The position numbers were made by a program, and so were the translations under genes. From assembly GCF_943733665.1 (NCBI RefSeq), contig NZ_OX030782.1, positions 1,638,501-1,702,500 of the forward strand: 64,000 nt of DNA, written 5' to 3'. The notes under the pieces are model-generated. The model made no database searches and was not told the origin of the DNA. It saw only the letters and a program-made list of their open reading frames with translations. This DNA is from Aquimarina sp. Aq107. GTDB lineage: Bacteria; Bacteroidota; Bacteroidia; Flavobacteriales; Flavobacteriaceae. Positions 29,131 to 37,956 of this stretch are shown here, piece after piece. Numbering within the stretch: the first letter of the stretch is position 1; every line of letters begins with the position of its first letter.

Positions 29131-29165
29131 AGAGTTGATATGTTTGTTCATATTAACTCTTTTTT
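29131..29165 (+). terminator. Rho-independent terminator of the Fe-S operon
   Basis: A 12-bp stem (29131-29142 with 29149-29160, one G-U pair), a 6-base loop and then TTTTT. This closes the MlaD / Fe-S transcript. Confidence 0.88.
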
Positions 29166-29218
29166 GTTGCAACAATTAGGAATACTTTTTGTTATTTTAG
29201 GAAATAAAAAGAAAGAGG

Positions 29219-29704
29219 ATGTTAGTAGATTTTAAAGAACTCCCGGATACAGCAAGAATTTGGATTTATCAAGCCAATAGATCTTTTACTTCAGAGGAGT
29301 TAGATGAGATAAAAAATAAACTAGAAGCTTTTATAACACAATGGACTGCACATGGAGCAGATCTAAAAGCAGGGTATGATATCAAGTATAAAAGATTTAT
29401 AACAATTGCATTAGATCAAGGTATGAATCAAGCTACTGGCTGTTCTATAGATGCTTCTGTCCATTTTATACAGCAGTTAGAAACAGATTATAAGGTTGAT
29501 TTGATGGACAAAATGAATGTTTCGTATAAACAGGGAGAGTTTGTCGCGTATAAAACACTTACAGATTTTAGAAAAATGGCCAAGAACAGATCTGTTTCTC
29601 CGAACACGATAGTGTTTAACAATTTGGTCACTAATATTGCTGAGTATAAAACTGATTGGGAAGTTCCTGCTAAGGATAGTTGGCATAACCGTTTTTTAAA
29701 TTAG
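29219..29704 (+). CDS. Conserved Bacteroidota protein of unknown function
   Basis: A 161-residue soluble protein beginning FKELPDTARIWIYQANRSF. I recall the family as one often labelled ABC transporter ATPase in flavobacterial genomes, yet no Walker A (GxxGxGKST), signature (LSGGQ) or Walker B motif is present, so that label is unsupported. A conserved CSIDASVHF segment lies near residue 81. A purine-rich AAAGAGG directly precedes the ATG. No function is assigned. Confidence 0.8.
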   Translation: MLVDFKELPDTARIWIYQANRSFTSEELDEIKNKLEAFITQWTAHGADLKAGYDIKYKRFITIALDQGMNQATGCSIDASVHFIQQLETDYKVDLMDKMNVSYKQGEFVAYKTLTDFRKMAKNRSVSPNTIVFNNLVTNIAEYKTDWEVPAKDSWHNRFLN

Positions 29705-29709
29705 TTTTT

Positions 29710-32700
29710 GTGCGATATATTTTTTCTAAATACTTTTCTTATATAATTTTTATTGCTACGATATCAGTTTTTTCACAAGAATCTGATACTCTAAATATAG
29801 AAGATTCCATTAGTGTAAGTCCGGTGGATTCTCTTGTAGTACAGTTAGTCGAAAATAAAACACCATTAAGTCCGCTTATTGTTAAGGATGAGTATGATAT
29901 CCAAAGATTATGGGTAGATAGTATCTATAATAAAATGACTTTAAAGGAAAAAGTCGGACAGTTATTTATGGTGGATGTTTTTTCTTCTAAACCTAAAAAG
30001 GAAACGGATAAAATAAAAAAACTTATAGAAGAATATCATATAGGAGGAATTATTTTTTCTAAGGGAGGACCGCAACGTCAGGCAAAGCTTAATAACGAAT
30101 ATCAAGAAATTTCCAAAATACCGTTGTTAATTGGTATGGATGCAGAATGGGGATTAGCTATGCGATTAGATTCTACGAAAGCATTTCCTTGGAATATGAC
30201 GCTAGGAGCTATTCAGAATAATGACCTAATAGAAGAAACGGGACGACAAATAGCAAAACATTGTAAACGACTAGGTGTACATATTAATTTCGCTCCAGTT
30301 GTGGATATGAATACGAACCCCAAAAATCCAATTATAGGAAATCGTTCTTTTGGAGAAGATAAAGATAATGTTACGGAAAAGGCATTAGCTTTTATGAAAG
30401 GAATGCAGAAAGAAGGTGTTTTAGCAAGTGCGAAACATTTTCCAGGACATGGTGATACAGATAGTGATTCTCATAAAACCTTGCCTACCATTAATTTTGA
30501 TCAAAAGAGAATTGATAGTATAGAGTTATATCCTTATCGTAGGTTAATAGCTGACGGGTTATCCAGTGTAATGGTCGCTCACCTAAATATTCCAAGTTTA
30601 GAGGCTCGATCGGGATATCCTTCTTCTATTTCTAAAAATGTTGTCACTAATATATTACAAGATAGTTTAGGTTTTGAAGGGTTGGTTATTACTGATGCTT
30701 TAAACATGAAAGGTGCATCAGATTTTAAAGCTCCTGGAGACATTGATCTTGCAGCATTAAAAGCGGGTAATGATATTCTTTTAATTTCAGAAGATGTTCC
30801 CTTAGCATCCCAGAAAATTGTTTCTGCTTATTACTCCGGTGAGATCACAGAACAACGTTTAGCACATTCGGTTAAAAAAATATTATTCGCTAAATATAAA
30901 GCAGGTCTTCATAAATATGAACCTGTAAAGACAGAATATCTTTTTGAAGAGCTTAATAGTACTGCTAATGAAGTGTTACATCATAAACTAGTAGAAAATT
31001 CACTTACGTTAGTTAAAAATGATAGAGCAATTCTACCTGTTAAAAACTTAGATCTTAAAAAAGTAGCTTATGTGTCATTGGGAGATGATTCTGGAGAAGT
31101 GTTTTTAGAAGAACTAAATAAATATACGAAGGTGGATTGGGTAAAAGGAAACCAACTTCCTGAAATATTAGATCAATTAAGGAACTATAATTATGTAATC
31201 GTAGGATTGCATAAATCAAATGACAATCCTTGGAAAGATTATAAGTTTAAGGATAAAGAATTAGTTTGGTTATATGAGATAGCTAGACTTAATAATACAG
31301 TTTTAAGTGTTTTTTCTAGACCTTATGCTATGCTGGATCTTCAAACGACTACCAATTTCGAGGGAATCTTAATGGCTTATCAAAACAGTCCTGTTGCGCA
31401 GCAAAAAGCTGCTCAATTATTATTTGGTGCTATTGAGGCAAAAGGAAAACTTCCGGTAAGCCTAGGAGTTGATTTTCCTTTAGGAACAGGTCAAGAAACA
31501 AGATCTTTAAAACGATTAGCTTATGGAATACCAGAAACAGTTGGTATGAATTCTCATAAACTAGAAAGGATTGATTCTATTGTTAATATAGCAATAAGAG
31601 AAAATATGACTCCTGGCCTACAATTAATTGTAGCAAGAAAAGGGAAAGTAGTCTACAATAAGAATTATGGATATCACACCTATGCTAAATCAAGGAAAGT
31701 AAAAGGTTCTGATATTTATGATCTAGCATCGTTGACAAAAATTCTTTCAACTTTGCCTTTAACTATGGAGCTAAAAGATAAAGGGATTTTATCATTAGAT
31801 ACTCGAGTAGGAGAGATGTTACCATCATTTAAGGAATCTAACAAGAAAGATATTACAATTAGATCTATGCTCTCTCATTATGCTCGATTAAGAGCTTGGA
31901 TTCCATTTTATTTAAAGACTTTAGATACTGTAACATCTAGGCCAGATAAAAAATATTATAGAACTAAACGTACTGATGATTTCAATATTAGGGTAACGGG
32001 CAATTTATATCTGCGAAGTGATATGAAAGATTCGTTGATGTTACGAATTAAGGATAGTGAATTAAGAAGTAGACTTAGTTATAAATACAGTGATTTACCT
32101 TATTATTTGATGAAATCTTTTATCGAAGGGCATTATGGGAATGATTTAGATGCATTGACCCAGCAGCATATTTACAAAGCCATGGGAGCGAGCAATATGG
32201 GGTATTTGCCTTTAAATAAATTTGATAAGAAACGTATTGTGCCTACAGAAAATGATCAGGCCTATAGGAAGGAGATAATTCATGGATATGTTCATGATCA
32301 AGGTGCAGCTATGTTTGGAGGTATTGGCGGGCATGCAGGTTTATTTGCTAATGCAAATGATGTTGCTAAGATGATGCAGATGTATCTTAATGGAGGATAT
32401 TATGGAGGTAAACAATTTATAAGTAGTCAAACAATTGATGAATTTAATACGTGTACATATTGCAATAAGAGGGTTAGAAGAGGAGTAGGTTTTGATAAAC
32501 CTCAACTTGGAGATGTTGGACCTACCTGTGGTTGTATATCTATGAATAGCTATGGGCATAGTGGTTTTACGGGAACATTTACTTGGGCAGATCCTGATGA
32601 AGAGATTATTTATGTTTTCTTAAGTAATCGGACGTTTCCCGATTCTGCGAATCGAAAATTGATTTCTAATGATATTCGATCAGAGATTCAGAGATTAATA

Positions 32701-32721
32701 TATGAAGCAATAAATTACTAA
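29710..32721 (+). CDS. Glycoside hydrolase family 3 (NagZ-like) fused to a class C beta-lactamase-like domain
   Basis: 1003 residues with a GTG start and a signal peptide ending near FSQE. The GH3 N-terminal domain (~70-390) has the NagZ signature KHFPGHGDTDSDSH and the catalytic Asp in ITDALNMKG. A GH3 C-terminal domain follows (~410-600). The last ~380 residues form a serine hydrolase: SLTK (SxxK) in YDLASLTKILST, YSDL as the Tyr motif and HSGFTGT as the third motif. It should act on muropeptides in the periplasm, joining glycosidase and peptidase/esterase activities. This fusion recurs in Bacteroidota. Confidence 0.9.
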   Translation: MRYIFSKYFSYIIFIATISVFSQESDTLNIEDSISVSPVDSLVVQLVENKTPLSPLIVKDEYDIQRLWVDSIYNKMTLKEKVGQLFMVDVFSSKPKKETDKIKKLIEEYHIGGIIFSKGGPQRQAKLNNEYQEISKIPLLIGMDAEWGLAMRLDSTKAFPWNMTLGAIQNNDLIEETGRQIAKHCKRLGVHINFAPVVDMNTNPKNPIIGNRSFGEDKDNVTEKALAFMKGMQKEGVLASAKHFPGHGDTDSDSHKTLPTINFDQKRIDSIELYPYRRLIADGLSSVMVAHLNIPSLEARSGYPSSISKNVVTNILQDSLGFEGLVITDALNMKGASDFKAPGDIDLAALKAGNDILLISEDVPLASQKIVSAYYSGEITEQRLAHSVKKILFAKYKAGLHKYEPVKTEYLFEELNSTANEVLHHKLVENSLTLVKNDRAILPVKNLDLKKVAYVSLGDDSGEVFLEELNKYTKVDWVKGNQLPEILDQLRNYNYVIVGLHKSNDNPWKDYKFKDKELVWLYEIARLNNTVLSVFSRPYAMLDLQTTTNFEGILMAYQNSPVAQQKAAQLLFGAIEAKGKLPVSLGVDFPLGTGQETRSLKRLAYGIPETVGMNSHKLERIDSIVNIAIRENMTPGLQLIVARKGKVVYNKNYGYHTYAKSRKVKGSDIYDLASLTKILSTLPLTMELKDKGILSLDTRVGEMLPSFKESNKKDITIRSMLSHYARLRAWIPFYLKTLDTVTSRPDKKYYRTKRTDDFNIRVTGNLYLRSDMKDSLMLRIKDSELRSRLSYKYSDLPYYLMKSFIEGHYGNDLDALTQQHIYKAMGASNMGYLPLNKFDKKRIVPTENDQAYRKEIIHGYVHDQGAAMFGGIGGHAGLFANANDVAKMMQMYLNGGYYGGKQFISSQTIDEFNTCTYCNKRVRRGVGFDKPQLGDVGPTCGCISMNSYGHSGFTGTFTWADPDEEIIYVFLSNRTFPDSANRKLISNDIRSEIQRLIYEAINY

Positions 32722-32745
32722 TATTGGTTTAAAAATTTAAATTAA

Positions 32746-33648
32746 ATGAATATCAAAATATCAGAAAAGGGACCTTTGTTTTCTAGAATAGTTGCTGGAT
32801 GTATGAATTGGGGCGAATGGGGTGCAAATCTAACAACTGATGAGTCACAGAAATTAATTGAAGACTGTTTAGAGATTGGAGTAACGACGTTTGATCATGC
32901 TGATATTTATGGACATTATACAACAGAATCATTGTTTGGTAATGCTATAAAAGGTAAGAGTTCATTAAGAGAACAAATGCAATTGGTTACCAAGTGTGGC
33001 ATTCGATTAATAACTCCTAATCGACCGGATAATCAAATTAAATCTTATAAAACTACCAAAAAGTATATTATAGAATCTGTAGAGCAATCACTAGTGAATT
33101 TACAAACAGATTTTATCGATATGCTATTAATTCATAGACCTAGTCCGTTAATGAATCCTTTGGAGATTGCAGAAGCTTTTGAAACCTTAAAATCTAGTGG
33201 TAAAGTGTTGCATTTCGGAGTTTCTAATTTTACTCCTTCTCAATTTGATATGTTGAATGATGTTTTTCCTCTACAAACCAATCAAATAGAAATTTCACCA
33301 TTACGATTAACACCATTTATTGATGGTTCTTTAGATCAGTGCATAAAACATGCTATCAAACCTATGGCTTATTCTACTCTTGCTGGAGGAAAGTTTTTTT
33401 CAAAGCAACCAAATGAAAAAGTTGTTAGAATTAACGAAGTAATAAATCCTTTAATCCAAAAATATGAAGTTCCTGCTGATCAAATATTAACCGCTTGGTT
33501 ACTAAAACATCCTTCTGGAATATTACCGATAATGGGTTCTACAAAAATTACTCGTATTCAATCTGCAGTAAATTCTTTATCCATCGAAATTACAGATGAA
33601 GAGTGGTTTAGAGTATGGGAGGCTTCTACGGGAACAGAAGTTGCATAA
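32746..33648 (+). CDS. Aldo/keto reductase (YdhF-like)
   Basis: A 300-residue cytoplasmic (alpha/beta)8 barrel. The catalytic set is visible: Asp and Tyr in FDHADIYGHY (~48-57), Lys in VTKCGI and His in LIHRP. The NADPH-binding C-terminal portion (ILPIMGSTKITRIQSAVNSL) is intact. It reduces an unidentified carbonyl with NADPH. It starts 24 bases after the GH3 gene and may be its operon partner. Confidence 0.9.
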   Translation: MNIKISEKGPLFSRIVAGCMNWGEWGANLTTDESQKLIEDCLEIGVTTFDHADIYGHYTTESLFGNAIKGKSSLREQMQLVTKCGIRLITPNRPDNQIKSYKTTKKYIIESVEQSLVNLQTDFIDMLLIHRPSPLMNPLEIAEAFETLKSSGKVLHFGVSNFTPSQFDMLNDVFPLQTNQIEISPLRLTPFIDGSLDQCIKHAIKPMAYSTLAGGKFFSKQPNEKVVRINEVINPLIQKYEVPADQILTAWLLKHPSGILPIMGSTKITRIQSAVNSLSIEITDEEWFRVWEASTGTEVA

Positions 33649-33783
33649 TTTTTTATTTAAATATTCTAATAGTATATATCTCTAAGTGTCAAATAAACAA
33701 AAGATTAGTCTTAGTTATAGTATTTGTTTTTCGATTCTAGTTAAGTTTTCTTTCAAAAAAAATAAAAAAATACAAGAAAGTGG
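33649..33783. other. AT-rich intergenic segment upstream of the sRNA promoter
   Basis: There is no open frame or terminator of note. A long A-rich tract (about 33752-33783) sits immediately before the GGTAACA element, in the position an UP-element would occupy; similar A-tracts precede the copies near 40.3, 41.2 and 56.9 kb. Confidence 0.4.
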
Positions 33784-33810
33784 GGTAACATATTTCCTTC
33801 TAATGACACT
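33784..33810 (+). promoter_or_regulatory. GGTAACA-N13-YGACACT element, copy 1 (upstream of putative sRNA)
   Basis: GGTAACA (33784-33790), 13 bases, TGACACT (33804-33810), then TATGTATA. The non-palindromic two-box layout fits an ECF-type promoter (-35 GTAAC, -10 YGAC). It points at the structured 33.82-33.97 kb segment, with no protein gene for about 500 bases. Confidence 0.6.
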
Positions 33811-33815
33811 TATGT

Positions 33816-33970
33816 ATAGTGAAAGTTTGGTTTATTAAATAAGGTAGGCACTTAATTAAACAAACAATTACTGAGAAATCAATGGCTACGGTTTCATAGG
33901 GGTATGTGTACCGTAGTCAGATTTTGTAAATTTAAAAACATAAAAGCTACTTCATAAGAGGTGGCTTTTT
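33816..33970 (+). ncRNA. Candidate small RNA, ~155 nt
   Basis: Its boundaries are inferred from the element just upstream and the strong terminator at its end. An internal nested hairpin is present: GGCTACGGT (33884-33892) pairs with ACCGTAGTC (33910-33918, one G-U), and CATA/TATG around GGGG adds an inner stem. The only ATG gives a 5-codon frame. No Rfam family is recognised by eye; known Bacteroidota structured RNAs such as Flavo-1 or 6S should be compared. Confidence 0.5.
33942..33970 (+). terminator. Rho-independent terminator of the candidate sRNA
   Basis: A 12-bp stem (AAAAGCTACTTC, 33942-33953, with 33958-33969; two G-U pairs) closed by an ATAA tetraloop, followed by TTTTT (33966-33970) and an AT repeat. 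There is no protein gene upstream on this strand for about 300 bases, which is why a non-coding transcript is inferred. Confidence 0.85.
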
Positions 33971-34176
33971 ATATATATATTAGAATCTATTCTATCTTCC
34001 AACTATGCTCCAAATGCTTTATTGTATTTAAAAACTTCGCAATTAGATTTTAGTGCATAGCTAAAGTTTAATAATGTTAGTAAAGTTATTGTTTTCTAAT
34101 CTTTTTATATTCTTTGGTTCTTTATAAATTGTGAATAACTATGCACGCATTGTTAATAAATTATTGCTAAACTGTT

Positions 34177-34203
34177 TTTGTATTAAATTTTTATGTACAT
34201 TTA
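34177..34203 (+). promoter_or_regulatory. Putative housekeeping-type promoter of the small membrane protein gene
   Basis: TTTG (34177-34180), a 15-base spacer and TACATTTA (34196-34203; one mismatch to TAnnTTTG). The surrounding GTACATTTAGCAGG is nearly identical to the sequence preceding the small ORF at 41381. The 5' leader would be ~115 bases. Confidence 0.45.
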
Positions 34204-34321
34204 GCAGGCTTAACGATTGGACCCTAATATGATTTATTTCACATAATAATTAGAAATTGGTCATAATGTATAAAGAAAACATATCAAATCACGCGAATAT
34301 TAAAACTCATTACCCCCTATA

Positions 34322-34774
34322 ATGAACAACTACAAACTCACTATTATCGGATTTGCAATATCCGCATTCCTGTATTTTTCATCGATTTTTTTAGAACTTG
34401 ATCTTTTCGAACTGGTATTAGCTTTTTTAGCGAGTATTGAGAAATTTAATTTTGGCGAATTTATTCTACCACTTATCATATTTTCAATCTTTTTAATTTT
34501 TGATATGCGTAGGCGTGTTAAGAAAATTAAATTAGAAAATGCAAAATTAAAGATTTACAAAGCTATGTTGTCTTCTAGTCATCATATCCTAAATAATTTT
34601 ATTTATCAGATGGATATCTTTAAAATTACGGCAGAGGATACACCTGGTTTTGATGCAAGAACATTGGCTTATTATGAAGATATTATAAGTAATACCTCTA
34701 GTCAGATTCATTCACTTAGTAATCTCTCTAGTATTGATGAGTATTCTATCAGAACTTCGGTAATGACTGGATAA
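34322..34774 (+). CDS. Small membrane protein with histidine-kinase DHp-like segment
   Basis: 150 residues. Two membrane helices (~5-23 and ~48-61) are followed by a charged linker and a coiled helix containing MLSSSHHILNNFIYQMDIF (H87/H88). That pattern resembles the phospho-accepting dimerisation helix of some bacterial histidine kinases, but no ATPase domain follows before the stop codon. It could be a truncated sensor, a phosphotransfer or dimerisation partner, or an unrelated protein. It converges on gspF 15 bases away. Confidence 0.6.
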   Translation: MNNYKLTIIGFAISAFLYFSSIFLELDLFELVLAFLASIEKFNFGEFILPLIIFSIFLIFDMRRRVKKIKLENAKLKIYKAMLSSSHHILNNFIYQMDIFKITAEDTPGFDARTLAYYEDIISNTSSQIHSLSNLSSIDEYSIRTSVMTG

Positions 34775-34789
34775 TTTATGATATGTTAT

Positions 34790-35920
34790 TTACCCAATAA
34801 CACTACTTAATCTAAACATTGGTAAATACATTGCTATAAGTATAACTCCAACAATAATACCAACAAGAATTGTAAGTAAAGGGTTAAGCACATTGGATAT
34901 AACTTGTGATTGATGTTTTACCTGTTGATTGTATTGCTCATTAAGCTTTTGGAATATAAATTCTGTTTGATTGGTCTCTTCTGCTACTCGAATCATTGCT
35001 ATTAATTTTTTATCAAAAATAGAGCTTTTTGCAAATGAAGTACTTAATTTATCTCCAGCAATAACGGCTTCGTTAGTTTTTTGTAAACCTTGCTGAAGTG
35101 GATAAAAATTAATCATATTTTTTACCAAGTCGATACTATCTACCATAGGAACTTTAGCATACGTTAATAAAGAAAGTGCCTGCGTAAACTGCGCCATGTA
35201 AATTCTTCTAAAATAATTACCAAGAATCGGAATTTTAAGTTGAAAATTACCTAAAAATTTTCGGTACCATTCTTTTTTAGATATAAAAGAAATCCCTATT
35301 ATCAATACAATAAAACATCCTAAAATAAGAAAGCCATGTTCTCCTGTGAAATTAGAAAAGCTAATAATGGCTTCAGTAATATCTGGAAGATCTACTTTAT
35401 TTTGCTTAAATATATCCACAAACATGGGCACTACATACCGTAGCATAAAAAAGATAACAATTAGAGCAGTGAGTAATACTATAATAGGATATGTAAGTGC
35501 AGAAATAATTTCTCGTTTTAGATCATTTTTTCTTTTATAAAATTCACTGAGTTCTAGTGTGATCTGGGCTAATTGACCCGTTTGTTCACCAATTCTGACT
35601 GCATAATACTCGTAATCAGTAAAATTTTTATCTGCTTTTAGAATTTCAGAAAAAGGATTACCATCGATTAATTTTAATAACATGCTGTTCATTAACTTTT
35701 GATCTTTTTCTTTTTTCTGTGTTTCGGATAACAGTTCTAAGCCGCTTTTTAAATCAATTCCAGATTTTAATAAAACACTAAGTTCCGCATACCACTGTTC
35801 CTTTTTTTTGCTATTAAAAGCATTTCCGAACAAGGTGATTTCTTTTGTTAATATTTCTGAAATATCAAAAGAAGTATTCTCCTTCTTTGCCTTTTTAGTA
35901 TTTTCAATTTTGATTCCCAT
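34790..35920 (-). CDS. gspF: Type II secretion / type IV pilus inner-membrane platform protein GspF/PilC
   Basis: 376 residues with two T2SSF domains (WYAELSVLLKSGIDLKSGLELL ~43-160 and FTQALSLLTYAKVPMVDSIDL ~240-365) and three membrane helices (~140-165, ~195-215, ~345-370). It is the inner-membrane platform that transmits ATPase motion to the pseudopilus. It is the last gene of a tightly packed run of six that begins at the FN3-like lipoprotein; only 2 bases separate it from the pseudopilin upstream. Confidence 0.92.
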   Translation of the reverse strand: MGIKIENTKKAKKENTSFDISEILTKEITLFGNAFNSKKKEQWYAELSVLLKSGIDLKSGLELLSETQKKEKDQKLMNSMLLKLIDGNPFSEILKADKNFTDYEYYAVRIGEQTGQLAQITLELSEFYKRKNDLKREIISALTYPIIVLLTALIVIFFMLRYVVPMFVDIFKQNKVDLPDITEAIISFSNFTGEHGFLILGCFIVLIIGISFISKKEWYRKFLGNFQLKIPILGNYFRRIYMAQFTQALSLLTYAKVPMVDSIDLVKNMINFYPLQQGLQKTNEAVIAGDKLSTSFAKSSIFDKKLIAMIRVAEETNQTEFIFQKLNEQYNQQVKHQSQVISNVLNPLLTILVGIIVGVILIAMYLPMFRLSSVIG

Positions 35921-35922
35921 AT

Positions 35923-36387
35923 TCAGAAATAGATTGTCGGATCATTATGTTTATAAACAAAAATACGATGTAAATCGGTAGTGTTATCAAAGGTGAGTTT
36001 GATAGCATCAATAGTTCCAGAGGTTACTTCTTTACCTTGGAAATAATATTTTATAGCTTTGGTTTTTAATATAAATGAATTAATACTAGTAGAGATACTA
36101 TCAGAATTGAAATTATAGATTTTTTCTTCATTCGGAGAAGAGCACAGTAAAGTATTGTCTTTTGGGTTCCACTGTAGTTTTGGATATCTATTAAAATCTA
36201 TCGTCAAAGCAGCCTCTAAAGATTGTATTTGAGATTGGTGATTATAATTAGCCTCGATACCTCTCATGTTTTTTTGGACAATACCAAGAATTGTAAATGC
36301 TAAACCAACAACTATAGCAGAAATTACTATTACCACCATCATCTCGGTCAGCGTAAACGCTTTTATTTTATGAGAAACATTATTCAT
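35923..36387 (-). CDS. Pseudopilin with class III prepilin signal (GspJ/H-like)
   Basis: 154 residues. A short basic leader ends KIKA, followed by FTLTEMMVVIVISAIVV with Glu at +5, the prepilin peptidase pattern. The C-terminal domain is a small beta-rich head. It overlaps the preceding pseudopilin by 8 bases, so translation is coupled. By position it is a minor pseudopilin (H, I or J); which one cannot be told by eye. Confidence 0.85.
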   Translation of the reverse strand: MNNVSHKIKAFTLTEMMVVIVISAIVVGLAFTILGIVQKNMRGIEANYNHQSQIQSLEAALTIDFNRYPKLQWNPKDNTLLCSSPNEEKIYNFNSDSISTSINSFILKTKAIKYYFQGKEVTSGTIDAIKLTFDNTTDLHRIFVYKHNDPTIYF

Positions 36388-36697
36388 GTATACTTAGTTG
36401 TTTTTCATGACTGATATCACCATTGTTATACATAATGATATTGCGGTCGTTTTTAGTAATGATTTCAATTTCCCAAGAATCAAAATCTTCAGCATATGGT
36501 ATCTTCAGCTTAGCATGAATTACAAGATATTCTAGCTCTTTTACTCTGTTTTCTATTGCACCTTGATCTCTTTTGATATGATTTGTAAAAATGTTATTAA
36601 AACTTAAGCTGGCGATCATAAATACGATTATGATCAGTACCGAAGCTGTTAGCGTTTCGATTAATGTAGCAGCACGTATTTTTTTTAATATAACCAT
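36380..36697 (-). CDS. Short pseudopilin (GspI/H-like)
   Basis: 105 residues. The prepilin-like N-terminus KIRA / ATLIETLTASVLIIIVFMIA has Glu at +5 and a continuous hydrophobic helix, followed by a short head with a few beta strands. It overlaps both neighbours (8 and 13 bases). It is probably a minor pseudopilin of the same machine. Confidence 0.8.
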   Translation of the reverse strand: MVILKKIRAATLIETLTASVLIIIVFMIASLSFNNIFTNHIKRDQGAIENRVKELEYLVIHAKLKIPYAEDFDSWEIEIITKNDRNIIMYNNGDISHEKQLSIHE

Positions 36698-37956
36698 GTC
36701 GCTATATTTTTTTTTACATTCTTAAAAGGTAATCCTGCATATTTAGGAATAGGGTTCACAAGGATTTTACCATTATACAAATGATTCAGATATACGGACC
36801 CTGATTGATTAGCAATGAATTGTTGTGTATATAATGAACCTTTTATAGTTCCCATAAATTCAATATTCCCTTGGCAATATATTTCTCCAATGATCTCTGT
36901 TCCAATTGCTATGTTTAAGTTCGTTTTTATACGGTTTTTAGTAGCTGACTCGTTTTTTAAATACACTACAGAACCTTGGATAACAGTATTTTTATCTATG
37001 CTAAAATCTGGATTTCTGTTTTGTGATGTATTTCCTGTATTTGATCTAGATATATTTTTTTTATCTAAAAGTGTAGCAGACGAAGGGTAGGAGAGGTAAC
37101 AGTTTTTTCCAATTTCAATTTTTTTGCTAGCAATAAGCTGAAATCTACCCTTTACATAATCTTCAACAATTATTATTGGTGCAATAACCACCACATCGGT
37201 TAATTGAGAAGCAGAAGTAATTGTAATTTTTGATGATGATTGTATAACAACGTTCCCAGATATTTTTTCGTTCCCAAGAACTATTGATTCATTTGTATAG
37301 ATAATTTTTGCGGTATCATAAAATGAGTTTTTTACCTCTTTAGCAATAGGAATTGTACGTGCTTCATCAATATAACCTCCTTTAATAATAGATTCTATAT
37401 AGGAAATCCATTGATTATCTAATTCAGGAATTGTTGCCTTACTTTCTATAACACTACCATAGTATAGACTGCTACCTTGATAATAATTACCTGATATATT
37501 ACCAGCTTTAATGCCTTGTTCCGGAAGATAGCTGTTGCCTTCTAGTCTTGTATTACCTACAACCACCAAAGGAGCATTTTTATTAGCAAGATATAAATTT
37601 GGTGTTTTTAGAGCTAAAGCAGCTCCAGTAAAAGCGATTTTACGGATCTTACTTTCCTTTACAGCAACTTCCGAAAATATTTTTGTCCACGCACCATGAT
37701 AATTGGTAGCTAGTTTTATGGTTTTTGTGTCTATCGAACTATTAGTAGTATCTTTTGATGTTGTAGTAGCTAGTAAGGATCCGAATATTTGATTATTTGC
37801 TATATCAGAAGCCTCTATTATTTCTTTAGATTTAATTCTAAAAAACGACTGAACATGAGTAAGTAATAAGAAAGTGCTGAGTAGTATCGCAATAATAACT
37901 GAGATTAGCAATGCAAACTGCATGGCTTGTGCTTTTATTTTATATACTATCTTCAA
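36685..37956 (-). CDS. GspK/PilX-like protein with beta-helical body
   Basis: 423 residues. The N-terminus VYKIKA / QAMQFALLISVIIAILLSTF looks like a pseudopilin segment lacking Glu5, as known for the tip pseudopilin GspK. The large body is rich in short strands with regular hydrophobic and glycine spacing (NTRLEGNSYLPEQGIKAGNISG; later IIGEIYCQGNIEFMGTIKGSL), resembling a polymer-forming or right-handed beta-helix rather than the classical GspK head. It overlaps the PilP-like gene by 4 bases. Confidence 0.7.
   Translation of the reverse strand: MKIVYKIKAQAMQFALLISVIIAILLSTFLLLTHVQSFFRIKSKEIIEASDIANNQIFGSLLATTTSKDTTNSSIDTKTIKLATNYHGAWTKIFSEVAVKESKIRKIAFTGAALALKTPNLYLANKNAPLVVVGNTRLEGNSYLPEQGIKAGNISGNYYQGSSLYYGSVIESKATIPELDNQWISYIESIIKGGYIDEARTIPIAKEVKNSFYDTAKIIYTNESIVLGNEKISGNVVIQSSSKITITSASQLTDVVVIAPIIIVEDYVKGRFQLIASKKIEIGKNCYLSYPSSATLLDKKNISRSNTGNTSQNRNPDFSIDKNTVIQGSVVYLKNESATKNRIKTNLNIAIGTEIIGEIYCQGNIEFMGTIKGSLYTQQFIANQSGSVYLNHLYNGKILVNPIPKYAGLPFKNVKKNIATWLY

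Noticed and set aside
33687..33693. A further AAGTGTC (minus-strand GACACTT) box near 33.69 kb
   Set aside because: No GGTAACA partner occurs at the required spacing.
33883..33900. Leader peptide in the sRNA region
   Set aside because: The only ATG frame is five codons (MATVS) and falls inside the hairpin; too little to support translation.
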